Positions 8,177-17,322 of a stretch of 26,586 bases of DNA are shown one piece after another. The translations under genes and the position numbers were made by a program. The stretch's first letter is position 1. Every line of letters starts with the position of its first letter. This DNA is from Ignavibacteriales bacterium (GTDB lineage Bacteria > Bacteroidota > Ignavibacteria > Ignavibacteriales > Ignavibacteriaceae). The stretch is from contig JAGUXE010000222.1 of NCBI GenBank assembly GCA_020061995.1, positions 1-26,586 on the forward strand, written 5' to 3'. The notes beneath the pieces are model-generated. The model was not told the origin of the DNA, ran no database searches, and saw only the letters and a list, made by a program, of their open reading frames with translations.

Positions 8177-9607
8177 TTACAAATCTTTTCCCAATAATTT
8201 TTTCCCTAATGCCAAGAATGTTTCCACTTCAGCATCCGATTCTCCTTCTGCGTAAATACGGAATAGAGGTTCGGTTTCAGAACATCTGAGAAGCAGCCAT
8301 TTTGTATTCCCTTCGAAACGGAATTTTAAACCGTTAATAACACCACGGCTGCTGTAATACTCCTGCTTTTCTGTTACTTTTAAATTTTCTAAATCGGTTA
8401 TTTCTTTTGATGCGAGAGTAGGAAGTATCAATAATCTATCATCACTCAGATATTCAAAATCAATACGTGAATAATGAATATTACCGAATTCAATTCGTTT
8501 AGATTTTACGTAATCACTTAATTTTGTATAGCCTGAACGAGCAAGCATTTCAACAAATAATAATCCGGAAAGAATTCCATCTCTTTCAGGCATGTGCCCT
8601 TTATAACCATAACCGCCGCTTTCCTCACACCCGAAAGCAATATCTTCTTGAATCATTTTTTCACAAATGTATTTGAATCCAACCTGAACATCAAAAACTT
8701 TTCGTTCTTCATTCTCAAAGAAGAATTTTAATTTATCGGTAACAGAAGAAGTTTTAACCAAATTTCCTTTTATTTTTTTCTTGTTTAGTAAGAAGTCAGT
8801 TAGTAATAAAATCGTTTCTTGTGCACTAAGCCATTCACCGTTTTCCATCATAATTCCGATTCTATCAGCATCACCGTCGGTAGCAATTCCAATTGAATAT
8901 GAATTCTTTTGAAGTTCTTCTTTCAAAGGTTGAAGATTTTTTTCTATTGGTTCTGCGATACGTCCTGAGAAATCGTGTTCTGCAATTTTGTAAATTGTTT
9001 TTGCCTGAATTTCATATTTACGTAAAATTGTTTCAATAACCTGTTGACCTGCACCTCCCATAGAGTCAATTAAAACGCTTAATCCTGCCTCTTTAATTAA
9101 TTGAAAATTAACTAACCGTTCTAATTGAAGATAGTAACTGCTTCTTATATCAACTTGATAAACTTTCTCATCGTCGGCTTGAACTAATTCTTTCCCAATC
9201 AATTTTTCAATTTCCAGAGTTTCTTCGGTGAAAAATGGTCCGCCGTATGATGCTTTAAATTTTATTCCGTTATATTCAGACGGGTTGTGGCTTGCAGTTA
9301 TAACAACTCCTGCGTCAAGTTTATTTTCTTTAACATAAAAAGAAAGAGCAGGAGTAGTACTTATCTTGTCAGTTAAGAATGTAGTTATAGAATTACCGGA
9401 TAAAATTCTTGCAAATAATATTGCGAATTGTTTGGAGTATTGTCTTCCATCATAGCCAACAGCTACTTTCAATTCATTTGAACCACCGGGTTTTGTTTTC
9501 AGATAAATCGCAAATGCCTGGGCAACTTTCCCCACAGTTCCTTTATTAATCTCTTTATCAATCAACCCTCTCCAGCCATCGGTACCAAATATAATCTCAT
9601 TAGCCAT
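8177..9607 (-). CDS. Phosphohexomutase (phosphoglucomutase/phosphomannomutase family)
   Basis: A 476-residue alpha-D-phosphohexomutase that moves phosphate between C1 and C6 of a hexose via a phosphoserine. The four domains are all visible: F-G-T-D-G-W-R-G at the N-terminus, the catalytic T-A-S-H-N-P with Ser106, the Mg-binding T-D-G-D-A-D-R (Asp244, Asp246, Asp248), the sugar-recognition E-E-S-G-G-Y-G around residue 325, and the phosphate-binding R-C-S-E-T-E-P near the C-terminus. It belongs to the broad PGM/PMM group and could act on glucose, mannose or N-acetylglucosamine phosphates. A good ribosome site (GAGAAGGA) lies 7 bases before the ATG. Its position between NanE and the HAD/GH94 genes suggests it turns the GH94 product, a sugar 1-phosphate, into the 6-phosphate. 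Confidence 0.93.
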   Translation of the reverse strand: MANEIIFGTDGWRGLIDKEINKGTVGKVAQAFAIYLKTKPGGSNELKVAVGYDGRQYSKQFAILFARILSGNSITTFLTDKISTTPALSFYVKENKLDAGVVITASHNPSEYNGIKFKASYGGPFFTEETLEIEKLIGKELVQADDEKVYQVDIRSSYYLQLERLVNFQLIKEAGLSVLIDSMGGAGQQVIETILRKYEIQAKTIYKIAEHDFSGRIAEPIEKNLQPLKEELQKNSYSIGIATDGDADRIGIMMENGEWLSAQETILLLTDFLLNKKKIKGNLVKTSSVTDKLKFFFENEERKVFDVQVGFKYICEKMIQEDIAFGCEESGGYGYKGHMPERDGILSGLLFVEMLARSGYTKLSDYVKSKRIEFGNIHYSRIDFEYLSDDRLLILPTLASKEITDLENLKVTEKQEYYSSRGVINGLKFRFEGNTKWLLLRCSETEPLFRIYAEGESDAEVETFLALGKKLLGKDL

Positions 9608-9625
9608 AGTAAATCCTTCTCACAG

Positions 9626-10315
9626 TTACTTAATTGTTTTTTTTATCGAATCTACGAACCACTCAGTAATTACTCTAGGACGTGTTATTGCCGTTCCAAC
9701 AACAACAGCCCATGCCCCATATTGAATCATTTTACCTGCAAATTCAGGAGAATTAATTTTCCCTTCTGCGATAACCGGTACAGCCAACGAGTTAGCAAGT
9801 TTTTCAACTAATAAATAATCCGGTTCAATCTTCCTGAGATTTATTGTGTTAGGAGTATATCCGCTCAAAGTTGAAGAAACACAATCTGCTCCATTATCAG
9901 CAGAAGCAATGCCTTCGTTGAATTCGGCTATATCAGCCATAACCAAACAGTTGAATCGTTTTTTTATTTCTTTAATAAACAAAGGTCCGGTTAATCCTTC
10001 TCTCTCTCGGAAAGTTCCATCAACTGCGATCATATGGCAGCCTGACTGAAGAATATTTTCAACTTCGTCGAAAGAACCGGTAATTCTTACAAATCCATCA
10101 GGAAAATTTGATTTTGTTAATCCTATTACCGGAACATCAACCGAAGAGACGATGCTTTTAGTTTTTTCCAGTTCACGTGAGCGAATACCAACTGCACCTC
10201 CCATCACTGCTGCTTTAGCAAATAGAGTAATTCCTTCAACTGAATTGAAAGGATCTTCTCCTTCTGATTGGCAGGAGACGATTAAACCGTTTTTTAATTT
10301 GTCAAAAATATTCAT
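9626..10315 (-). CDS. nanE: N-acetylmannosamine-6-phosphate 2-epimerase
   Basis: A 229-residue TIM-barrel protein of the NanE family, normal in length. NanE interconverts ManNAc-6-P and GlcNAc-6-P in sialic acid and ManNAc catabolism. Signatures are G-L-I-V-S-C-Q at the N-terminus with S-E-G-E-D-P-F, G-A-V-G-I-R-S, a catalytic Lys68 in G-L-T-K, M-A-D-I-A-E, Glu184 in V-I-A-E-G-K and the phosphate-binding V-V-V-G-T-A-I-T-R-P. It starts only 2 bases after the HyuA-like gene stop, so translation is probably coupled. No nanA lyase, nanK kinase or NAG6P deacetylase is visible in the window, so if it works on ManNAc-6-P the phosphorylated sugar must come from another route. Confidence 0.9.
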   Translation of the reverse strand: MNIFDKLKNGLIVSCQSEGEDPFNSVEGITLFAKAAVMGGAVGIRSRELEKTKSIVSSVDVPVIGLTKSNFPDGFVRITGSFDEVENILQSGCHMIAVDGTFREREGLTGPLFIKEIKKRFNCLVMADIAEFNEGIASADNGADCVSSTLSGYTPNTINLRKIEPDYLLVEKLANSLAVPVIAEGKINSPEFAGKMIQYGAWAVVVGTAITRPRVITEWFVDSIKKTIK

Positions 10316-10317
10316 AT

Positions 10318-12474
10318 CTATTTTTTACTCGATGCAATAACAACAACGGATTCATCACCAGCTACATTTTTAAGTTCTATTTCGATTAGTGATAATATTT
10401 GTGATTCAAAAATTAAGCCTGTCATATCCAGAATTCTTCTTCCGGTTAATAAAAATATATCAGGAACAAGTGCCCCCGCATCACCAAATGTAGTCATCTT
10501 TGTTATCATGTCAGAAATAATACTTTTTATATCTTTTGCCAAAGTCTCTTTTACTTCACAATTATTTAGCTGTAGTTTAATCGTCCCTTCGATGTCAATC
10601 ACCCTAAGTTTGAGATTATTTTCCTTTATTAATCCGAACAGGTGAGTTTTGGTTTCAGTAAGAGTAAATGCATAGAGAAAATCAGTTTTACCTGAAATCG
10701 TAATTTTTTCATTCTCAGTTCGGAAAGATTTGGAAGCGATTTCGAGGAGAGATTTTTCATTAAGAATTGCAATGCCCAATTCTTTTGTTCTCATCTCACT
10801 TGAACCTGTAGCGGTAGCAATTACTTTTTTATTTTGATTATCAATTTCGATTGAGACTTCAACAGACTCCGGAGAAGCCCCCATATTCAAAACTGAATTC
10901 ATAGCTTCCTGACGAATTGATAAAATATCACTTTCTGTAGGACTGATAATATTTCGTTCAACGCTATCGCGAATAATTCCGAGTGCTGCACCAATTGCCG
11001 AAATTACTTCACTATTTTCAGCGATTCGATGAGGAAGATTCATGTAATCTGCAGTGAAGGGAACAATAGCTGATGCGCCTCCACCGCCTCCAATAAATTG
11101 AATTAACTCTTCATCAAGTTTATATTCTCTGGCTAATTGCTTTATAACCGGCTTAATTTTTTCTGCTGAAAGAGTTAATATTTTGTCAGCAATTTCTTTA
11201 GGACTTTTATTCAACTTTTCTGCGAGAGCATTGAAGATTTTATTCACATTTACAATATTTGCAGAACCATGTCCGGTTTCCTTCACCAGATTTAAGAAAT
11301 ATGATGATTCTGTTGGAGTCACAGTAAACTTTTCTATTTTATTATCATCAAGTTTTATTGCAAGATAATCGCCAGGATCACCTTTAAGCGGTTGAATCTT
11401 TTCAACTTCAATATTATTAAAATCACTACCAGTTGAAAAAGCAGCATAGTGTAAATTTGCAATATGTGCTGATCTTGGTCCAACATCAATTATGTTATCA
11501 CCATTTATTCTTGGAATTGAACCACCTGCTATACCGAGTGTTCGTACATCCAAAGTTCTTAAGAATAATCTGTTCTTTCCAATTTGTGCACTCTTGACTT
11601 GAGGTTTTCCATTTTTGATAACTGATATATCTGTAGATGTTCCTCCGACTTCAAGAAAAATTCCGTCCGATATTTTTATATACATTAAAGCTGCGGCTAC
11701 TCCTGCTGCAGGTCCTGAGAGCATTGTAAGAATCGGACGTTTTCTCATTTCATTGATGTCCATGATGCCACCATCAGACCGCATAACCATTAGAGGAGCT
11801 TTAATACCGGACTCACGAACCGCTTCCTCAGTCATATTAGCAGTTTCAAGCATTTTAGGCATCATACTAGCGTTGATTACTGCAGTTCGAGTTCTTACTC
11901 TTAATCCGTACAATTTAGAAATTTTACTTGCAGAAGTTGCCAACAAACCCATCTCTAAAGCACATTTTTCCACTGACTCTTCATTCTCCGGATGATCAAC
12001 ACCAAAAGCTTCAGATGCTACAATAACTTCCGCTCCTTGTTCAAGCAACTTTTTTATTGTGGGCTTAATTTCATTTTGCCATCCATTTATAGAAACATCA
12101 AAATAGTGAAAACGGGTTTGCAGAAACTTTCCGGGGGAAAGCTCGATGTTATTAGGATTACTCTCTTTTCTTGCGATTTTTCCTTCAAAACCTTTTCCCA
12201 TACCGATAACGCCAACAGTTGCAACATCACCTTCAAGAAGCGCATTTGTTGCTTGAGTTGTTGAATGGGCAATCAAAACGATTTCATCAGGATTGATATT
12301 TGCAGATTGAATCAAATTTAACATTGAATCAACAACTCCTTGTGCAACACCTCGTACTGCTTTGTGGGTTGTTGGTACACACGATTTGCCGATAATACTA
12401 TAATCGGAAATATCCATGCCAACTGCATGTGTAAAGGTTCCGCCGACATCAATTCCGATTTTAATTTTTCGCAT
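10318..12474 (-). CDS. HyuA-like hydantoinase/oxoprolinase-family ATPase
   Basis: A 718-residue member of the hydantoinase A/oxoprolinase family, an ASKHA-fold (actin/Hsp70/sugar kinase) ATPase. The phosphate-1 loop is D-V-G-G-T-F-T (9-15), followed by [11 protein letters not shown] (70-80), phosphate-2 G-G-T-S-T-D-I-S (277-284) and a glycine-rich G-G-G-G-G-A-S-A adenosine loop around 470. Known relatives use ATP to activate an amide or lactam for hydrolysis, usually together with a HyuB subunit or as a fused 5-oxoprolinase. No HyuB-like gene is present here, and the neighbours are sugar enzymes. The gene lies between the transporter and nanE. It may therefore be an activating ATPase or kinase for the transported compound; this role is an inference from context. 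Confidence 0.85.
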   Translation of the reverse strand: MRKIKIGIDVGGTFTHAVGMDISDYSIIGKSCVPTTHKAVRGVAQGVVDSMLNLIQSANINPDEIVLIAHSTTQATNALLEGDVATVGVIGMGKGFEGKIARKESNPNNIELSPGKFLQTRFHYFDVSINGWQNEIKPTIKKLLEQGAEVIVASEAFGVDHPENEESVEKCALEMGLLATSASKISKLYGLRVRTRTAVINASMMPKMLETANMTEEAVRESGIKAPLMVMRSDGGIMDINEMRKRPILTMLSGPAAGVAAALMYIKISDGIFLEVGGTSTDISVIKNGKPQVKSAQIGKNRLFLRTLDVRTLGIAGGSIPRINGDNIIDVGPRSAHIANLHYAAFSTGSDFNNIEVEKIQPLKGDPGDYLAIKLDDNKIEKFTVTPTESSYFLNLVKETGHGSANIVNVNKIFNALAEKLNKSPKEIADKILTLSAEKIKPVIKQLAREYKLDEELIQFIGGGGGASAIVPFTADYMNLPHRIAENSEVISAIGAALGIIRDSVERNIISPTESDILSIRQEAMNSVLNMGASPESVEVSIEIDNQNKKVIATATGSSEMRTKELGIAILNEKSLLEIASKSFRTENEKITISGKTDFLYAFTLTETKTHLFGLIKENNLKLRVIDIEGTIKLQLNNCEVKETLAKDIKSIISDMITKMTTFGDAGALVPDIFLLTGRRILDMTGLIFESQILSLIEIELKNVAGDESVVVIASSKK

Positions 12475-12509
12475 TATAAATTTTCATTTAACTGTTTTTT
12501 GAGTCTCCA

Positions 12510-13979
12510 TCACATGAAAAGGAGAGCACTTGCAATTAAACCAAGCAAAGCCCAAGCCCATGTGTGAGGTATTGTATTCCATAATATTTTTTGAACATCA
12601 ACTCTCATCTCATTAGCGAGCCAAACATTTTGAGTGTTAGTTGGATCGCTTATACCTTGAATTTGTCCCACTGAAATCAATAAGCCCATTATAGCACCGG
12701 GGTTCATCCCGCTCGCTAAAAATATAGCAGCTATTCCGTAACCCATTCCCCAAACATTTAATGGACCACGATACAAAGCAAGGGGTGCAAAAATCGTAAA
12801 TAGAATTACATAGATAAAACCATTTGTGGGAACAATTGTTGACATCACAGGTTTTAAAAGAGTTAACACTGGCCAGCCGTCTATAAACTTTGCATTATAT
12901 GGTGCTGAAGGTCCCATTACCGCATTTAAGAGCATTCCAATACCGAGCATTAATGCAACCGCAGGCATTACAACAGAACCACCTTCGAGAATCGATCTCA
13001 CAAATAGGTTCAAACTGTTTTTTTGATATGTAGAAATAAAACCAAAAACCAATCCAACTATAAATGCAGCTATAAAATTTATATTAAACAAAAGTATTAA
13101 GAATAGCGGAACAACGGGGATGAAGTAAGCTCCCCAAAAAATTTCATTACTTTTTCTTTTTCTAAAAAGTCGTAAAAAAGAAAGTATAAAGAGGAGTACA
13201 ATTCCGCTCCCTATTAAATATTTTAGAATTATGCCAATCGCCGAAAGCACATTAATGATATTCGTTTGAAGGTTTACGTCTAAGCTGAAATAAATAAAAA
13301 GTAGAAGACCAATAATAAGGATTGCCAAAAAGCTTCTTAAGGTTATCTTTTTGAAATCAATATCGTGACCATCTCTGTAGAGTTGGATTGTTATATAAAA
13401 AAGGGCACCCGTAAATGAGATTCCAAACATTACCAACGCAAATGATCTAACTTCATCAACAGAAAGCAACAATACATTTGTATAAACTGCCCAGTTCCCA
13501 ACGTTTAATATTCCGCCTAAACTTAAACCGATTAGAAAAATTCCAACAGTAGTAATTGGCCCAACCCCTACTGAAGCAAGAATCGGCAACACTACAGTAG
13601 ATACCATAATTATTGCGCCAAGTCCACCTAACGTAGTAAAAAGAAGAATAATTAGAATTAACATTATAAAAGCAATCGTCCAGGGTTTATCACCCGAAAG
13701 TTCGGCACCGGCTTTAATGAAGCTTTCAGCAACACCTGTTTTTTGAAGTAGAATACTAAGCATACTTCCGAAAATTGCTATAGTATAAGCTTCTGATAAA
13801 CGAGTGGCTCCTAATCCAAGAACAAGTTCAACGGTATCTGTTATGCTAACACCTGAAATAACAGGAATAAAAAAAGCCATAAGCGGAAGTGCCAATAATG
13901 CCGGTATCTTTCTGAAGAACATCAGAACTGCGGATGTTAAAAAGACTATGAGTAATAGAATGAGTTGTATAATTTCCAT
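12510..13979 (-). CDS. Polytopic membrane transporter, ion-transporter superfamily type
   Basis: A 489-residue, very hydrophobic protein with roughly 12 or more membrane segments and no signal peptide apart from the first helix. The repeated architecture, a G-G-L-G-A-I-I-M-V-S-T segment in the first half and a D-P-T-N-T-Q-N-V-W motif near the C-terminus resemble secondary carriers of the ion-transporter (IT) superfamily, such as CitM-, GntP- and Dcu-type permeases. The substrate cannot be told. It is the first gene of the minus-strand operon, so it probably imports the compound the operon degrades. I choose the ATG at 13979; a TTG 6 bases upstream (13985) is in frame but has no ribosome site. 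Confidence 0.75.
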   Translation of the reverse strand: MEIIQLILLLIVFLTSAVLMFFRKIPALLALPLMAFFIPVISGVSITDTVELVLGLGATRLSEAYTIAIFGSMLSILLQKTGVAESFIKAGAELSGDKPWTIAFIMLILIILLFTTLGGLGAIIMVSTVVLPILASVGVGPITTVGIFLIGLSLGGILNVGNWAVYTNVLLLSVDEVRSFALVMFGISFTGALFYITIQLYRDGHDIDFKKITLRSFLAILIIGLLLFIYFSLDVNLQTNIINVLSAIGIILKYLIGSGIVLLFILSFLRLFRKRKSNEIFWGAYFIPVVPLFLILLFNINFIAAFIVGLVFGFISTYQKNSLNLFVRSILEGGSVVMPAVALMLGIGMLLNAVMGPSAPYNAKFIDGWPVLTLLKPVMSTIVPTNGFIYVILFTIFAPLALYRGPLNVWGMGYGIAAIFLASGMNPGAIMGLLISVGQIQGISDPTNTQNVWLANEMRVDVQKILWNTIPHTWAWALLGLIASALLFM

Positions 13980-13982
13980 TCC

Positions 13983-14014
13983 CAAAGATAGAGGAATTTG
14001 AAAAAATAGTGAAA
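13983..14014 (-). promoter_or_regulatory. Candidate promoter of the glycan operon
   Basis: On the minus strand TATCTTTG (13983-13990) matches the Bacteroidota -7 element TAnnTTTG exactly. TTTC (14011-14014) lies 20 bases upstream where TTTG is expected. The -7 element ends only 3 bases before the transporter ATG, so transcription from it would be nearly leaderless. Short consensus elements arise by chance in AT-rich DNA. Confidence 0.3.
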
Positions 14015-14088
14015 TTATTCTTATACTACTTTTTGATTAAATATTTTTACTTTTTTGCCTAAGTTGAAGCAAACGATTTTAGGAATTT

Positions 14089-15105
14089 ATGGAACTGATT
14101 GAAAACTACTCACTAAAAAATCTTACCACATTTCGGGTTGATTGTAAAGCCGAATATTTCTGCGAGTTGAGTGATGTTGATGAACTATCAGAAGTTCTTC
14201 AGTTAAGTAAGTCTCTCAAGAGGCCAATCCTTTTTTTAGGTGGCGGAAGCAATATTCTATTTATAAAAGATGTTGAACTGATTGTCGTTAAAGTTAATAA
14301 TCGAGGGATTGAAATTCTTCATGAAGATGAAGACTCTGTCGAGATTGAAGTAGCATCAGGTGAGGATTGGGATAAACTTGTTGAATATACTGTTTCGAAA
14401 GGATGGGGAGGTATTGAAAATCTTTCTTTAATTCCCGGGACCGTCGGTGCTGCACCAATTCAGAATATCGGGGCGTATGGTGTTGAATTGAAAGATGTGA
14501 TTGTTTCTGTGAATGCTATAATTCTCGATTCTATGGTCAATAAAGTATTTGAAATTGATGAATGTAATTTTGGTTATCGTGACAGTATATTCAAAAATGA
14601 ACTGAAGAATAAATTTTTTATTCATTCAGTAAATCTAAAACTTTCAAAGAATCCAAATCTAAAGACAGAATACGGCAGTATAAAAGAGGAGCTGATTCGA
14701 CAAGACATTAAATATCCAAATTTAGTTGATATTAGAAAAGTTATCTGTGATATTAGAAAAAGTAAACTACCTGATCCGAAGGAAATAGGGAATGCAGGTA
14801 GCTTTTTTAAGAATCCGGTAGTCGAAAAATCAACTTCCGAAAAAATTCTTCTAGAGTATCCCGAAGTTCCAACCTATAGAATAAGTGACAACGAAGTTAA
14901 AATTCCTGCCGGCTGGTTGATAGAAAAGTCCGGATTAAAAGGAAAACGATCCGGTGAGACGGGAATTCACAAAGACCAAGCTCTTGTAATCGTAAATTAT
15001 GGCAACGCTACCGGAGAAGAAATTGTAAAGTTTAAAGAATTTGTCAAACAAACAGTCTACGAGAAATTTAATATTTTACTTCAAGAAGAGGTTAATATCT
15101 TATAA
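14089..15105 (+). CDS. murB: UDP-N-acetylenolpyruvoylglucosamine reductase
   Basis: A 338-residue MurB, the flavoenzyme that reduces UDP-GlcNAc-enolpyruvate to UDP-MurNAc with NADPH in cytoplasmic peptidoglycan synthesis. The FAD domain has N-L-T-T-F-R-V (11-17), G-G-G-S-N-I-L and the S-L-I-P-G-T-V-G-A-A-P-I-Q-N-I-G-A-Y-G segment. The substrate domain has Y-R-D-S-I-F-K, the catalytic Ser238 in G-N-A-G-S-F-F-K-N-P, and the final Glu loop G-L-K-G-K-R-S-G. The presence of the Y-R-D-S loop indicates type I (E. coli-like) MurB. The ATG has an AGGA ribosome site 5 bases upstream. It is divergent from the glycan operon and stands apart from other mur genes, convergent with the next gene. Confidence 0.96.
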   Translation: MELIENYSLKNLTTFRVDCKAEYFCELSDVDELSEVLQLSKSLKRPILFLGGGSNILFIKDVELIVVKVNNRGIEILHEDEDSVEIEVASGEDWDKLVEYTVSKGWGGIENLSLIPGTVGAAPIQNIGAYGVELKDVIVSVNAIILDSMVNKVFEIDECNFGYRDSIFKNELKNKFFIHSVNLKLSKNPNLKTEYGSIKEELIRQDIKYPNLVDIRKVICDIRKSKLPDPKEIGNAGSFFKNPVVEKSTSEKILLEYPEVPTYRISDNEVKIPAGWLIEKSGLKGKRSGETGIHKDQALVIVNYGNATGEEIVKFKEFVKQTVYEKFNILLQEEVNIL

Positions 15106-15151
15106 AATAGATTTTGAATAATAATTTATCTTATATTAAAAATTTCTTCTC

Positions 15152-15670
15152 TCACTTCCTCGAACCATGCACAAATCCTCTATAAGGTAGTGATGATTGA
15201 ACTGTAATAAATGCTGTATTATCAAGTTCTTCAACCATTTTTATAACTTTTTTTTGAATTTTTCTGGAGACAATGCAGACTATAATTGCAACTCCGCCTG
15301 CCCCTCCTTCACCTGGTAAAATAGTTACACCATATTTTGATCTTCTAAGGGCATTTGCAATAACATCCGTTTGAAATTTTGATATTATATTTAATTGAAC
15401 GTAACCCAAACCGATTTTTTGTTCAAAAGTAATTCCTAAAAGATTACCAATACCAAACCCCAATGCATAACCAAACAGATTAGCCGTATTATCAAGATGT
15501 TGAAAAATGAATCTGATGGCGAAAACCCAAATCAATACTTCAACAAATCCGGTTAAACCTGCCAAATATTTTCTTCCTTGAACAACCAATATTGTCCTGA
15601 ATGTACCTATACTTACATCACAGATACGCATTAACATTATTAATACCGCACCCAAATAACCTTCGAACAT
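15152..15670 (-). CDS. UPF0316 / DUF2179 membrane protein
   Basis: A 172-residue protein of the UPF0316 family (DUF5698 membrane part plus DUF2179). The N-terminal 90 residues hold three predicted membrane segments with the family motif R-I-C-D-V-S-I-G-T-F-R and a G-N-L-L-G-I-T-F-E-Q-K-I-G stretch. The C-terminal part is a small soluble domain with G-V-T-I-L-P-G-E-G-G and V-C-I-V-S-R-K. The function of the family is unknown. I choose the ATG at 15670 because GGAG lies 6 bases upstream of it; an in-frame TTG at 15682 would place this site inside the gene. It is convergent with murB and divergent from pcm. Confidence 0.85.
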   Translation of the reverse strand: MFEGYLGAVLIMLMRICDVSIGTFRTILVVQGRKYLAGLTGFVEVLIWVFAIRFIFQHLDNTANLFGYALGFGIGNLLGITFEQKIGLGYVQLNIISKFQTDVIANALRRSKYGVTILPGEGGAGGVAIIVCIVSRKIQKKVIKMVEELDNTAFITVQSSLPYRGFVHGSRK

Positions 15671-15708
15671 AAGAGTCTCCAAATATCTTTATAAATTCCA
15701 GAGACTAA

Positions 15709-15741
15709 TTTACTCAATTAGTAAAATTCTTTTTATCTTTA
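15709..15741 (+). promoter_or_regulatory. Candidate promoter of pcm-miaA operon
   Basis: TTTA (15709-15712), 21 bases, then TATCTTTA (15734-15741) approximates the Bacteroidota consensus TTTG-N19-21-TAnnTTTG with one mismatch in each element. It would start transcription about 18 bases before the pcm ATG. A short inverted repeat, CTAATT/AATTAG (15705-15721), overlaps the upstream element and could be an operator or coincidence. Confidence 0.35.
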
Positions 15742-15763
15742 TTTTCAATTATTTAAAAAGAAT

Positions 15764-16402
15764 ATGAACGAATCAGAAAGATTAAGCTTAGTTGAAAAAC
15801 TGCATCAAAAGGGAATTACCGATAAAGCAGTACTACAAGCTCTAAACAATGTCGAAAGACATCTCTTTGTTCCAACGGCTATGCAACACCATGCTTATAG
15901 TGATGTCGCTTTACCGATTGGATATGGACAAACAATTTCTCAACCCTACACAGTTGCATTTATGACCCAATCTTTGGAGCTTGATGCCGGAGATAAAGTC
16001 CTTGAGATAGGAACCGGGAGCGGTTATCAAGCGGCAATACTTTATTCAATGGGAATGAAAGTCTACTCAATTGAACGCCAATTTGATATCTATTTACGGA
16101 CACAAAAGCTATTTGATAAAATGGAAATACGGGCAATAATTCGTTATGGGGATGGAACTATCGGTTGGGACGAATATTCTCCATTTAATGGAATTATTGT
16201 TACAGCCGGTTCACCTAAAATTCCGCCGTCTCTTAAAAAGCAATTAGCTATTGGTGGAAGATTAGTAATTCCGGTTGGAGATAGAAATTCACAGGCTTTA
16301 AAAATTATTAAAAAGATTGATGAAAATGAATTTGAAGAGACCGAAAATCCCAATTTTACTTTTGTTCCACTAATTGGACGTGAAGGTTGGAATCAAAAGT
16401 AG
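15764..16402 (+). CDS. pcm: Protein-L-isoaspartate O-methyltransferase
   Basis: A 212-residue protein-L-isoaspartate(D-aspartate) O-methyltransferase, which uses S-adenosylmethionine to methylate isoaspartyl residues in aged proteins and start their repair. The family motif G-Q-T-I-S-Q-P-Y-T-V-A-F-M-T at 55-68 and the SAM-binding V-L-E-I-G-T-G-S-G-Y-Q (79-89) are intact, as is the R-L-V-I-P-V-G-D-R motif near 175. Length is normal for bacterial Pcm. The stop codon lies inside the miaA frame (16-base overlap), so pcm and miaA are probably translationally coupled. Confidence 0.95.
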   Translation: MNESERLSLVEKLHQKGITDKAVLQALNNVERHLFVPTAMQHHAYSDVALPIGYGQTISQPYTVAFMTQSLELDAGDKVLEIGTGSGYQAAILYSMGMKVYSIERQFDIYLRTQKLFDKMEIRAIIRYGDGTIGWDEYSPFNGIIVTAGSPKIPPSLKKQLAIGGRLVIPVGDRNSQALKIIKKIDENEFEETENPNFTFVPLIGREGWNQK

Positions 16403-17322
16403 TCGTTATTGTTGGTCCTACTTGTTCAGGTAAAACTTTACTTGCATTAGAACTTGCAGAATTATTAAAGAGTGAAATTATTTCGGCTGACTCCAGACAA
16501 ATTTACAAATATCTAAATATCGGAACAGCAAAACCGGATGCTTCACAATTGAAAAGAGTTAACCATCATTTTATTGATATACTATCTCCTAATGAAAATT
16601 TTAATGCGAGTAGTTTCGAAGTTCAATCTGTAGAAATTATTAAAGGACTTCATAAACAGAATAAAATTCCTGTCGTTGCCGGAGGATCAGGTTTATACAT
16701 CAAAGCAATGATAGACGGAATTATTGACCTTGAAGTTGCAGACCCTTCAATTAAGGAGATACTAATGATGGAGCGTGAGGAATTCGGCAATGAATTTTTA
16801 TTTGACAAATTAAAAATAGTTGATCCTGAGAGTGCGTCAACAATGCTTCCTCAAAATTGGAAACGTGTCATTCGTGCACTTGAAGTTTTTGAACAAACAG
16901 GTAAAAAGATTTCGCAAATTCATTCTGAGCAGGAAAGAAATCTGAATATTAATTTTGTGCAATATGGATTAATGTGGGAAAGAAATTTACTCTATCATAA
17001 TATTGAAGAACGGGTAGAAAAAATGATTTCTGATGGATTAGTTGAAGAGACTCAAGAGATATTAAATAAAGGTTATAAGGCTGATTCGAATTCTCTAAAT
17101 ACAGTTGGTTATAAAGAAATCATTTCATATCTAAATGGTGAAATTGATTTAAATCGTGCAATCGAATTAATAAAACGGAACACACGCCGTTATGCAAAAC
17201 GACAAATGACCTGGTTTAGAAAAGATAAAAGAATAAAATGGCTGGACATAAATAGTGAAGATGATATTCATAAATCAGTTGAATTGATTTACAACGAGAT
17301 TAATCGGAAGGAAAGTATATGA
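16387..17322 (+). CDS. miaA: tRNA dimethylallyltransferase
   Basis: A 311-residue MiaA, which transfers dimethylallyl from DMAPP to N6 of A37 in tRNAs reading UNN codons. The P-loop G-P-T-C-S-G-K-T (10-17), the S-A-D-S-R-Q-I-Y motif (about 35-42), N-I-G-T-A-K-P, and G-G-S-G-L-Y-I-K-A are all present, and the C-terminal half has R-R-Y-A-K-R-Q-M-T-W-F-R. The start is a TTG at 16387, within pcm; no in-frame ATG exists before the P-loop, so TTG is well supported. The stop overlaps the next start (ATGA at 17319). Length is usual. Confidence 0.95.
   Translation: MESKVVVIVGPTCSGKTLLALELAELLKSEIISADSRQIYKYLNIGTAKPDASQLKRVNHHFIDILSPNENFNASSFEVQSVEIIKGLHKQNKIPVVAGGSGLYIKAMIDGIIDLEVADPSIKEILMMEREEFGNEFLFDKLKIVDPESASTMLPQNWKRVIRALEVFEQTGKKISQIHSEQERNLNINFVQYGLMWERNLLYHNIEERVEKMISDGLVEETQEILNKGYKADSNSLNTVGYKEIISYLNGEIDLNRAIELIKRNTRRYAKRQMTWFRKDKRIKWLDINSEDDIHKSVELIYNEINRKESI

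Noticed and set aside
15106..15151. Terminator between convergent murB and the UPF0316 gene
   Set aside because: I see no stable stem followed by a T-run in this short gap.
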